From contig NC_057803.1 of the NCBI RefSeq assembly GCF_018294505.1, positions 687,860,678 through 687,924,677 of the forward strand: DNA of 64,000 nucleotides. The letters are read 5' to 3'. This document shows positions 22,484 through 32,353 of the stretch, piece by piece. The DNA is from Triticum aestivum. Its lineage: Eukaryota > Streptophyta > Magnoliopsida > Poales > Poaceae. The first letter of the stretch is position 1; the number at the start of each line of letters is the position of its first letter. The position numbers and the translations under genes are program-made. The notes under the pieces are model-generated. The model was not told the origin of the DNA, searched no databases, and was given only the letters and a program-made list of their open reading frames with translations.

Positions 22484-23444
22484 TTTTTCGAAATGGAGGC
22501 AAAAATTACCTCATCTATTAATTAAGCAGAAGAGAATTGCCCAATTAATTACGGAAAACTGGATGAAAACTGGAACAACAAGGGCCAAGCCCATCCAAAG
22601 ACTAACACACAGGGCAAAGCCCACCCACGACCAACTCCAGTGACAACCACGTCGCCCACATGATACAATGTCCATGCCTTCGAAGCTGCAAATCTCCCGA
22701 GGCCGCCGCCTCGACATCCACTGCTCCGTTACACCCTGCGCACTCAACCGACACCGCTTTCCGGGGCCGCCGCCCCGACATGCCACCGCTCACCCTCGAG
22801 CAGCAACGCCGCACGAAACAGCAGCCCGCAGCCCACACTGCTCAAGGCAACCGCACGCAGACCACGAACGCCACACCACATCTGGGGCCGCCACCCCGAC
22901 ATGCCACCGCTCACCCTCGAGCAGCAACGCCACACGATACAGCAGTCCGCAGCCCGCACTGCTCAGGACAACCGCACACAGACCACGAACGCCGCACCAC
23001 ATCCGGGGCCGCCGCCCCGACATGCCATCCAACCGTCCCCGCTGGGACGCGCCAACTGAGCGGACAACCTTGCCTCCCACGCAGCTCAAGGTCCTCACCC
23101 AAGCCATGCCGACAAACAGCCCTACCTCCTGGAGCCACCGCCGCACTGCTGCCCGAGGCTGCCGCCTCGGCTTTCAACTAAAGATCCCGGAGCCGCCGCC
23201 CCGGCATACACCGCCCATGGAAACAGAAGAGCCCGCACAACATCCAAAGGCCGACCCTCCAAAGCGACGCCTCCAAGAAGGTTACGACGTAAAACGTCGC
23301 CGCCGCCCACTCCAGAAAACTGAAGTTTAGGTTCTCACCCGGAGATCCCAAGCACATGAAAGGAGATGAAAAACTTTACGACGCCGCCTCCAAGAAGGTC
23401 ACGACACCCGCAGGCTCATTGTTAGGAGATGAGGGACTTGGGCG
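22484..23444 (-). mobile_element. 961-bp non-coding retroelement nested in the LINE
   Basis: AAAGATACCTAT at 22472-22483 and 23445-23456 is a perfect 12-bp duplication. The minus-strand 3' end is a short A run after AGATGAGGTAATTTTTGCC, as in Triticeae LINE tails. The interior is GC-rich (CGGGGCGGCGGCCCCGG words) with open frames on both strands and no domain. It includes a 121-bp tandem duplication. It is best seen as a nonautonomous LINE-mobilised unit. Confidence 0.75.
22777..23018. repeat. 121-bp tandem repeat, two full copies
   Basis: GACATGCCACCGCTCACCCT starts at 22777 and 22898, and a partial third copy starts at 23019 with GACATGCCATCC. Copies differ by scattered transitions. Confidence 0.85.
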
Positions 23445-23508
23445 AAAGATACCTATCATGATTAAATTTTTAGTCTCCTCTTAATTTTACTCTTCCTATG
23501 GGAAGACA

Positions 23509-24575
23509 ACCTTCTACATACTAAAACAAATTTTTTTTTCTAAAAAGAATGAATTAGTAGCATTGTTGTTAAAGTAGAAAGAAAATGATAAATAAACTTA
23601 AAATAAATGATGACTAATTCACACAATTTGCAATTTTTTATAATATGAAAGAATAAGCATATAATAGTGCACCATATCACAAAATAAACTTTTCTAAGTA
23701 AAAATAAATTAGTAGCATTGGTATCACCCTTAAAAATATAGAAAATGAAAAATAAATAAAGCAGAGGATGATACGACCCTGCAAAAAATGTATTTTATTT
23801 TATAATATGTGATAATAAGCATATAATAATGCAATTTTCACTATAGCCTAATTTATTCTAAGGAAGAATGAGTCCGGGGCATCGGTATTACCCTAGAAGA
23901 AGAATAAAATGAAGAAACAATTAAATAAAATTGTCAAAAACTTGCACACGAAATACTTAGAACTTGAGTAGATCCACAACATGCAAGGACAATCATATAT
24001 TAATATAGCTGGGGTCTTTTTGGTTTAGTCAAATCGCTCTTCGCGTCCGATCGAGATCCAAAGGATCATCTGGCTTATTCCTCGAGCCTTCTTCTTCCCA
24101 TGTCTATTCGTCCTCCACCTTCTACATACTAAAACTAAATTAAATTAAGTTTTCTAAGGATGAAATAATTAGTGGCACTGATATTACCTTAAACAAGAAA
24201 TAAAATTAAAAATAAACTTATAATTAATGATGACTAAAACTTGCACACACTTTGTATGTTCTTATAATATGGAAGAATAAGCATATAATAGTGCACCATA
24301 ATGAAAAATGAAGTTTTGTGAGGAAGAATAAATTAGTGGTATTCATATCACCCTTAAAGAATATAGAAAATTTAGAAAACTTGAAACAAAATGATGATGC
24401 AACGATGCACGAAAATTGCACAGAAATTGTACTTTATATAATATGTGATAATAGGCATATAATAGTGTAATTTTCACCCTAGTCTAATTTATTCTAAGGA
24501 AGAATGAGTTAAGGACATATGTATTACTGTATAAGTAGAATAAAATGAATAAATAATTAAAAAGATAAAAAATAA
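23509..24575. repeat. AT-rich dispersed repeat, right part with tandem copies
   Basis: The continuation of the repeat at 16390-17079. Two unequal copies follow each other (about 23520-24125 and 24126-24575). They share GGAAGAATAAGCATATAAT, AAATTAGTAGCATTGG-type and TTTATTCTAAGGAAGAATGA words. No coding sequence. Confidence 0.65.
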
Positions 24576-24679
24576 TTCTCTATACGCACGACCCCCTTGT
24601 CACATCAACTTTTTCATAGCCTTCGGAATGCTCCTTCTTGCAGAGCAGCATTGTCAGGGTATCACTCAACATAAGCAAT

Positions 24680-25060
24680 GATTGCTAGCTATCATAAGCC
24701 ACATGGGGTTGGGGTTTGCGTGCATACATAAATCTCCTCTCTTGCCAAGATTATATCCACGACAATACTGTAACACCAATGGGCCCAGAGAGTATCTTTC
24801 TATCGTGAGAGAAGCAGATCCCAGTCTTAAACTATCGATACCGAGGCATACGTTTCCTACATACATGTAAGTCACCTTTGTTCACATCCAATAACGGAGT
24901 GACATTCGGTAACCCCAAAGTAACCGCCCGGTATGTTGGCATACAATATTTTCATGGTCTAAGGAACTAAGTACTCATGAACGTACAAGTTATATGAAAA
25001 TACCGACAACACAACAACGATAACATCTCTCAGTAATTCATAAGTTGGGTCTATCCATCT
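24680..25060. mobile_element. diverged Copia LTR fragment
   Basis: The order GGGCCCAGAGAGTATC, AGATCCCAGTCTTAAAC, CGAGGCATACGTTTCC, then TTCATGGTCTAAGGAACTAA parallels the Angela LTR at 49960-50155 (GGGCCCAGAGATACCTC ... TCTCATGGTCTAAGGAA). The text is too diverged to define ends. Confidence 0.55.
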
Positions 25061-26090
25061 ATGGTTTAGCTAATGAGATAGGAGGGGAGGGATAACCCAT
25101 ATCTCCCTCTTTCTTCAGGATGAAAAATCACCCTGACACCAACCCGAGAAACCATGACACACTACATGTCCGTGTTTCGACCTGGCAATAGCTGGGTGTA
25201 TGATGGATAGTTAAATTTATTCAGAGGGCGTATGAATGGCAAATCAGGATGGATACACACAAGGGACAGTGACCTCCCTAGGTCCGGGCCCTCCTTGGTA
25301 AGGTGACACCATACTATTGTCAAGATGTATTGCTTTGTGTGTCGGCCGAAGAACGGAGAGATCTTGGCTAGGGTTCTTGGTATAGGGTGTGTCGTGGTGG
25401 CGACAGAGGCAGAGTATAAAAGATTAGGTGAGAAACCCTAGATCTCATCGGCGTCTAGAATGATTAGAAAACATTTGGTCAAGATCGAGAGGCCCCTAAC
25501 TTGCTGTATATACGTGGTCAAGTTATTATTACATGGATCAATTTGGTTCGCATGTTATTGGGTGGTACTAGGTCCGACCCTGACTCGTTGGGTGAGCTAG
25601 TTAGTATCCTTGTCCCTCAAGATGATGAAGGTGTCTTGTCTATAAGGTGGGCCGAGTTACCAGTCCGTTGACCTCGTTGGTCATATCCGGATGTCATATC
25701 CTCATCACCAAGGCACCTATCGATTAGAACAATAAGAAACCACCTAGTAAGGTCATCTACAATAGTGTATAGCCAGATATAGGGAAGAGTTGCCACATAG
25801 GAACATTAGTGATGTGAAGGAAAAAGAAAGAGGAGAGAGAAAATATTGTTCGTAGGTCTACAAACAGTCCGCAGAACTTTTGAAGACATCTTACAAATGA
25901 TGAAGGTGCTCATTTGCTCACTAGCATATGTTGCATGCTAAACGGAGTGGAGTCCTCATATTTGTCTGAATCGGTCGATGATCGATAGATTGGCTGGCCC
26001 AGAACTTCGTCTGTGCCTCAGAACCATATTTGTGTTACACCTACGGGGTCAAATAGGAGTGCTCCTATTTGGGCGGCAGCTAATTAAGGG
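25061..26090. other. repeat-like DNA, not assigned
   Basis: A TATAAAAG box at about 25415 is followed by GAGAAACCCTAGATC, which looks like an LTR or gene leader, but no termini or coding frame support either. An open frame at 25978-26370 runs into the next repeat and shows no domain. Confidence 0.3.
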
Positions 26091-26093
26091 GTA

Positions 26094-26925
26094 TCCCTTG
26101 GAGGGCTCTGGGAGAGGCCACTTTCTAGGGCCTAGGAGCACGCCAAGTAGTGTGCTAGCTGCCGCCATGTGTCATGCGTTGGACACACCCTCAGAAATTT
26201 GGTTTTTTCTGCATGTGTTTTCGGATTTTTTGGGGGTTTTGTTGTTGGGATTTTGCTTGACTTTCCCTGGTTTTTGGTGCGGAAAAACTATTTTCGTGAG
26301 AAGCATAACATGTGCTTCTGCCAGAAGCTGTGCTTCTCAAAAAGAGAAAAGCATAAATGTGCTTCCTTGAGAAGCGTCGACCGTGCTTCCACAAGAAGAA
26401 GTGCTTCCCGATAAGGGAAAAAACACAGTTATGCATCTCGAAAAAGGGAAAAACGTATCATGTACTTTCACAAGAAGCACGCCTGTGTTTCCTGAAAAAG
26501 AAAAATTCAAGCCTCTGCTTTCGAGAGAAGCACAATTATGCTTCCCGAAAAGGAAAAAAAAACTATGTGCGCTTCCAAAAAAGGTGAAAAAGCATAATTG
26601 TACTTCCGGTTCTGGTTTTTGGTCTTCTTTGTTTTCTCAATTTCAATTTTGTTTCCTTTATGCGTTTTCGTTTCCCAGGTTCTTTCAGGAAAAAAGTTTG
26701 TCGGAACCTATTAACATGGGATCTTGTTTCGAAAGATCTTGATGTGAGAAATCTAACGGTAACAATGGTTCGTGATTTAGTTGCGCGGTTCAAGAGTAAA
26801 CATTTTTGGGAAAAACGAATCTAAAAAAGCTCATAGGTAGCGACAAGCGACGGGCATGCAACACAGTACTTAGAGTGACCTTTGTAAGGGAAACCTATTA
26901 ATTTGTGATTTCCTTCTAATCCTAT
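26094..26925. mobile_element. MULE-like repeat unit 1 with GAGAAGCAC palindromic array
   Basis: Shares order and words with the unit at 29012-29855: CATGTGTCATGCGTTGG, TTTTTTCTGCATGTGTTTTC, an array of GAGAAGCA...TGCTTC words (about 26290-26600), the core AACCTATTAACATGGGATCT, and GTGACCTTTGTAAGGG near the end. The superfamily is inferred from similarity to Triticeae Mutator-like repeats. Termini not defined. Confidence 0.5.
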
Positions 26926-28800
26926 TAGGACCTCTCACGCCAGAGCTAAATGGGCTGGCCTACTGCGTGGGATCTGGGACAATAGCATGTGTTGTGAACA
27001 TACGACATGTACTTTATTCTGATCAGTTTTCTCGGTTGGTTTTATTTATTTTGTCTGATTTCATATTTGAATAGTTTATAATGCTTCTTTAAATGTTCAA
27101 TCATTAAAGATGTCCTTAAATTAAAAATACATATATAAAGTTCATCATATAATTGAAAAATGTTTGTGCATTCAAAAAGGATGAATTCAAAAAATGTACA
27201 TGAACTAAAAAAGTGTTTACAAATTCATTTCTTTCAAGAAATAAAAAATGTGCATAAATTTTTAAAAATCATGAATTCCAATAAAATTCTTTTATTTGCA
27301 AATTTCAAATATTATTTGTGATTTTTTTAACTGCTCATAAATTTGAATATTGCAAAAATAAAAATAATTATTGAATTAAAAAACTTCCATGAACTTTAGA
27401 AATGTTTCAGAATTCAGTAGATGTCCTCGAATTCAAAAATATACTTATTTTTTAAGCCGATATTGCTGAAAAATATTCGTGTATTCAAAAGAAGTATTCA
27501 ATTTTTTTCAAAATACCATGAATTTTAAAAAAGTTTACAAATTTTAAAAATTCAAAATTTAACATATAAAAAGAAAGTAAATAAAAAATAATAGAAACTA
27601 AATTAGTTTTGAAAATAAATGAAAGCCACCCGAAAGAAAACATTGAAAAAAACTTTTCGGATCCTTCCCGAAACCGGTGGAAAGCATACACAATAAAACC
27701 AGTGTAGTCCTCGTGTGTGCACAATTCGTTGATATTCCAGGCGTCACATGCGGGATAGGATCCACATCAAATCGGGTGTCACACGTGCTCTCGCGCAATA
27801 TCGCGCTCTTATGCCGCTTATCTTAGCGGTACAGACCAATTAGGTTAGTTCATGTATCTTCTTGGAGCATTTTCGGGAAACTGTTATGGACCGGTTCAGA
27901 TCCGTTTTGGAAGTTTCCACATGGTTTTATATTTGCATTTTTTGTGTGTTTTATTATATTTTCAGCTTTATATTTTCTAAATTGTTTTCTTCATTTTTAT
28001 CAAAATCATGTCGATTTTTTTAATACAAGGTGAACATTTTTTGCATAAACACTGAACATTTTTTGGATCCACGCTGAACTTTTTTTAAATAAATGTTGAT
28101 TTTTTTCTAAATATATGTTGAACTTTGTCAAATGCTCATTAATTTTTTTATATACTGTTAAACTTTTTTTAGACACAAGCTAAACATTTTCCTGAATACA
28201 TGCTGAACATTTTGTCAAATGCACAATGAACATTTTTTAAAACAAATGGTGGACATTTTTATCACATATAAAAAATATTCATTATTGCCACAAACATTTT
28301 TTAAAGCATGCTAACATTATTCTAAATGTCATGAACATATTTTAGAATGGAATGAAACACTAAGTTTCAACTATCCAAACATTTTATTTACATTTTTCTA
28401 AAACTTCACGAACATATTTTTGAAAAGAATGAGCATTTTTTAAATGTGATGGCCAATTTTCTGAATGATATGAACACTTTCTACAAGCACTGTGAACAGA
28501 CTTTTACATTTTTAGAAAAACAATATTGAAATATCACAAACATTTTTTAGCCATGTGAACATTTTTTAAATGCCACGAACTTTTCTTTGAATGGTACGGA
28601 TATTTTATAAAAGTTGCATGATCAATTTTTTTGCACTACTTAAACATGTTTTAAATGGATGATGAGTGCTTTTAAAAAAGTAAAATCATTTTTATATTAT
28701 ATGTATTTAGTAAATTTTGACATATAAACAGTAATAAAAAAGAAAACAAACAGATACAAAGGAATGTACAGATGAAAGAAAAAGCCCAAACAGAACGACC
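26926..28800. repeat. AT-rich degenerate GAACATTTTTT repeats
   Basis: 27100-27570 and 28010-28700 consist of degenerate GAACATTTTTT(A)AA and TTCAAAAAATGT words. In the second block, words like CATGCTGAACATTTTG and CACGAACATATTTTTG recur every 20-40 bp. No gene. Confidence 0.55.
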
Positions 28801-28861
28801 ACCAGTAGGCCGGCCCACTACTGAGGCTGCTTGAGGTGAGCTTTACGGGAAGTAACTAACG

Positions 28862-29038
28862 AAGGAGCGCTCTTTTGGAAACCTGCTCGCTTAGTTATGA
28901 ACAGCGCGTTTGTAATGGGAAACCTGCTCGATTAGCTAGGATGGCTACATGTGGGGCGTTACATCACCTTTGTATTCCCCTAAACATTGAGTAATAAAGG
29001 GTGCTGTTTCTCAAAAAAAAAGGAGCGCTCTTTTGGAA
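28862..29038 (+). mobile_element. 140-bp SINE-like or truncated LINE insertion with 18-bp duplication
   Basis: AGGAGCGCTCTTTTGGAA at 28863-28880 is repeated exactly at 29021-29038. The insert (28881-29020) ends GAGTAATAAAGGGTGCTG, then TTTCTC and A9. Inside, GGGAAACCTGCTCG partly repeats the first bases. The long perfect duplication and poly(A) show target-primed integration. I saw no pol III A/B boxes, so a 5'-truncated LINE tail is as likely as a SINE. Confidence 0.75.
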
Positions 29039-29855
29039 GCCTCCCCAAGGGTCATTTGGGGTCATCACGTGTCACGCTCTGGGCACTTTATCTGATTTTT
29101 TTAATTTTTCTGCACGTGTTTTTGGCTTTTTAGATGGTTTTTTCTGGATTTTTTTCAGCTTTTCGGTTTTCCACCGATCTTTGTTAGCTGTCGGACAAAA
29201 AAATAAAAATCAATTTTTTGTGTGTGAAGAATGCGTTTTTATGCCTTTGGGAAAACAGAATTTTTTTTCCTTACACGAGAGGCACGGTTTTGCTTCCGCG
29301 AGAGGTACGGATTTGCTTCCGTGAGAGGCACGGCCGTGCCTCTTGAAAACGAAAAAAATGTGTTTTCTTTTTCTTTTGCTTCCGTAAGAGGCACCCTCGG
29401 AAATGGATAAAAACACATTTCTTTTTCTTTTTTCCTTCCACGAGAGGCATGGCTGTGCCTCTCGGAAACAAAAAAATTGTTTTATTTATTTTTCATTCCA
29501 TGAGAGACATGGGTTTACTTCTCGTGAAGGCATGGATTTGCTTCCGCGAGAGGCACTACTGTGCCTCTTTTGGAAAGGAAAAAAGACGTGCTTCCGGTTC
29601 GGTTTTTTCATGAGAAAAAGTTTGTCAAAACCTATCAACATAGAATCTAGTTTTGAAGATTTTGACATGAGGAATCCAATGATGAAAATGATTCAAAATT
29701 TGGATGCACGGTTTAAGATAAACGTTTTGAATAAATCGATGTACGAAAAAAGGAAAAAACCTCCAGGTTGCGATAAGTGGCACATGCCACTTGTCGTAAC
29801 ATGAGGAGATCGTAGTGACTTTTGCAAAGAGTACTCCTTACTAGTGATTTCGGAG
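29012..29855. mobile_element. MULE-like repeat unit 2 with GAGAGGCACGG palindromic array
   Basis: Diverged relative of the unit at 26094-26925. From 29270 to 29590 it carries about eight GAGAGGCA(C/T)GG and TGCTTCCG(C/T)GAGAGGCA words in head-to-head pairs. The shared core lies at 29620-29723. It ends near CTAGTGATTTCGGAGC. Confidence 0.5.
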
Positions 29856-31030
29856 CTTTACGTCTATTTCGCTGCAGTCAAAACACAAACACTCCTCGTT
29901 TCTTTCCATATCTATGAGTTATAATGGGAAAAAAGAAGGTTACCTTGGCCTGGGCCATACAGGGAATTAGCATTCCTGGGACAGGCATTAGAAATTGCGG
30001 CCTCCTGTTTGTAGAAGAACCAGGTGGTGTAGCTGGTAGTCGTTGTTGGTGTCAACTATTTGGCGTGTAGGCCGCACGCGAGTAACCAAGCACATCCCTC
30101 CAGCGCTCAATCCAGTGTTTGGGCCGGTCTATTTAGTGTTTATTTTCCGTTGGTTTTGAGAAGGTTCTAAAACCTTTCCTAAATCAGGTTTTTATTCTAT
30201 ATTTCCCCCCTTATTTCTCTTTTATTTTTCTTATACATTCTTTTCCTTTTTACTTTTTCCTTTACATTTTTTCGAACATCTTCTCAAATATCTGTTTTTT
30301 CTAAAGCATAAACATTTTCCAAATTCATGACCGTATTATAGATTTATGAACATTTTTTACAAATTCACGAACAATTTTTTGAACGCTTAATTTTTTTAAT
30401 TAGTGAATACTTCTTCAAATTTGGAAATATTTTTAAAAATTCATGTACATTGTTTTTGGTTTTGATGAACACTTTTTTGAAATTCATGAATATTTTTTGA
30501 ACCGATTATTTTTTTAATAATCTGGGAACAAGTTTTGATTTTTTTGTGAATAATTTTCTAAATTCATGAACCTTATTTAAATTCATGAAATTATGTTCAA
30601 ATTCATGACCAATTTTTTAATACATGAATATTATTGAATATCATGAACATTTTTAATGCGCAAACATTTTTTGATTCCTCGAACATTTTTCCTAAATCAT
30701 GAACATTGTTTTTCTTTATTCATGACCATTTTATGAGTTCATGATTTTTTTTTCAAAATTCACAATTATTTCGAAATTTGGATGTTTTTGAAATCCTGTA
30801 TTATTTTCAAAAAGGAAAATAGGAAAGAAACAAAAAAATGAAGTAGAAAAAAGAAGGGTCATTCTGTCCCGTGTTTCCGTGTGTTCCGGCGCCCAGGTCT
30901 CCTAATAGGAGCTCTCGTCGTCGTTGTAGTTAGAGAAGGACATTTGATGCGGTAATCTGCATGCAAATTACTTCGATTTTGTGAAGAGATTCTTTCTCTA
31001 TGGAATCCCATATCTTTTGTCTGGGCCAAG
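29856..31030. repeat. AT-rich degenerate TTCATGAACATTTTT repeats
   Basis: 30290-30800 is built of AAATTCATGAACATTTTT-type words. The flanks (30000-30290, 30800-31030) show nothing recognisable. Confidence 0.5.
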
Positions 31031-31039
31031 CATTTCAGA

Positions 31040-32353
31040 AATCTCGTCTTTTACTCGGAATGAACCCTAGCCGCCGCCACCTAGTCCCCCTGTCTCCCTC
31101 CTTCCCTCCGCCGCCGCCAAAGGTGGCCAGCGACGCGGCCGCTCGGCACCCATGAAGGTGGCGGCGGGGACCTCGGCGGATCCACACTGCGTGGAGAGCC
31201 TCGACATCCGGGGCGGCGGCCAGCGGCGTGGCCTATGCGGCGGGCGGCACCACATGGTGAAGGTGGGCCGCCTTCCTGGTCGCGCGGGCGGCGTGGATGC
31301 CGCGGGCGTCGGTGGCTGATGCAGCTTCCCGTAGGTTGGCTATACCTTTGGAGAATTGGCGTCCACAACCTCGATTTGCTTCGATCCGCGCTGCCCCCTG
31401 TCCCTAGTGGCTCCGGTCGCCATTTTCTGGATGGCGGGTGTGCAGATCTGGTGGTTGGGTGCGGATCCGGGGGAAACCCCTGGCTGGCGCGGCGGCCACA
31501 TTAAAGACGTCGCCTTTGGGCGTCGTTTTCCTTGCTGAAGGCTTCGGTGGGCTTCTACACCTCCCACTCCACCTAGCAGCTCAGGTGAAAGCCTCAGTTC
31601 CTCGATTCATGGCGACGACGGCACCTTGGTGGCGTGATCCTTCCTGAAGGCGTCGCCAGGGAAGTGCTCAAGTGGCGGTGGAGTCGGTGGTGGTTTGACG
31701 GCGGATTGTATTGGTCTGATCTTCATCTTCGACAACTTGCTCGAGTCCATGTGTGGAGGGCTTCAGCCGCTGGTGCGAGGGGATCGGGATCCCTCTCTCG
31801 TGCCATAGGCTATGGAGACTCCTAGCTTCGACCGATGCGTGGTGTTGCATCCTCTTGGCCTTCTCCGGGGTTTTTCAGCGCCTTCATTTCGACAACTCTC
31901 GTCCGGTGCTATGCCTTGCTGCTGCCGGCAACGGTGACTAGGTCTTCGGCTCCCGTTTTGTGTGGGTTTGTTCCTGATGCCTCTCCTTTGGCTGCTTGGG
32001 AATTCTGATATGGGTTCTAGGGTGAACCACTCCGCAGGCCACCAGTGCGACACCCGTCGAGCCCAGGTAAAAGGGTAGAGGCCCTTTGCGGAGGCGGAGT
32101 TAGGTCATGTGTTGCCCCTGTTTTCCCTCTGGTGGTAGTCAGTGACACAAAACATGCACGGTGGTGCCTTCCTCCCATAGCCTTAGTAGGTTAGCTGGTT
32201 TCGGCATAGCGGCGTTCAATGACATAGTTCTATGCCTTCGAGTTGTTCTACCGGGTACAATGTATCTTTATTTCCGCTCTTTGTTTTCTTGTTGTAAGTG
32301 GCAGTCCTGTAATCCTGGCCGGTAGGGATGGTAGTTTTGCCCATGGGTATGGG
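31040..32353 (+). mobile_element. non-coding LINE-type retroelement, 5' part
   Basis: Starts near GAACCCTAGCCGCCGCC, is GC-rich at first and ends with GCAGTCCTGTAATCCTGGCC followed by GGTAGGGATGG, a familiar lead-in to Triticeae LINE tails. It stops at the LTR start at 32354 before any poly(A). Open frames on both strands contradict each other. I infer that it was interrupted by the LTR element. Confidence 0.4.

Larger units (their letters stand above)
18550..23459 (-). pseudogene. LINE ORF2: endonuclease, reverse transcriptase, zinc-finger tail (broken)
   Basis: The ATG lies at 23457-23459 on the minus strand (MIGIFW, cut after a few codons by the insertion at 22484-23444, then WNVIGLNGSSKSTRVHEL). 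Endonuclease segments lie at 22175-22440 and 21776-22162 (GGDFNLVREGCDKNTG, then SDHTPLVVD). Reverse transcriptase segments lie at 20418-20876 (TAFIKGRFI, FKLDYEKAYD, GVRQGDPASPLLFN) and 19700-20434 (MQYADDTLLF, intact YADD). The zf-RVT part lies at 19472-19696 (GNGKSIRFWEDCW). At least three frame changes plus internal stops make it dead. This is a full ORF2 by domain content. Confidence 0.88.
18532..23508 (-). mobile_element. 5'-truncated LINE with nested insertion
   Basis: Minus-strand LINE with its poly(A) as the T run at 18535-18542 and its 5' end at 23508. The host duplication ACCTTCTACATACT lies at 17066-17079 and 23509-23522. The MULE-like element at 17085-18531 separates the tail from the left copy. 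Only about 50 bp precede the ORF2 start, so ORF1 is missing. The body without the nested element is roughly 4 kb. Confidence 0.8.

Noticed and set aside
22660..23330. 173- and 220-codon frames in the nested retroelement
   Set aside because: Pro/Thr/His/Arg-rich translation of a 121-bp tandem repeat, open on both strands, no domain.
31067..32053. Several 60-96-codon frames near 31-32 kb, and the resemblance to a host gene start
   Set aside because: Frames on both strands contradict, and the text is that of a non-coding LINE-type leader and tail.
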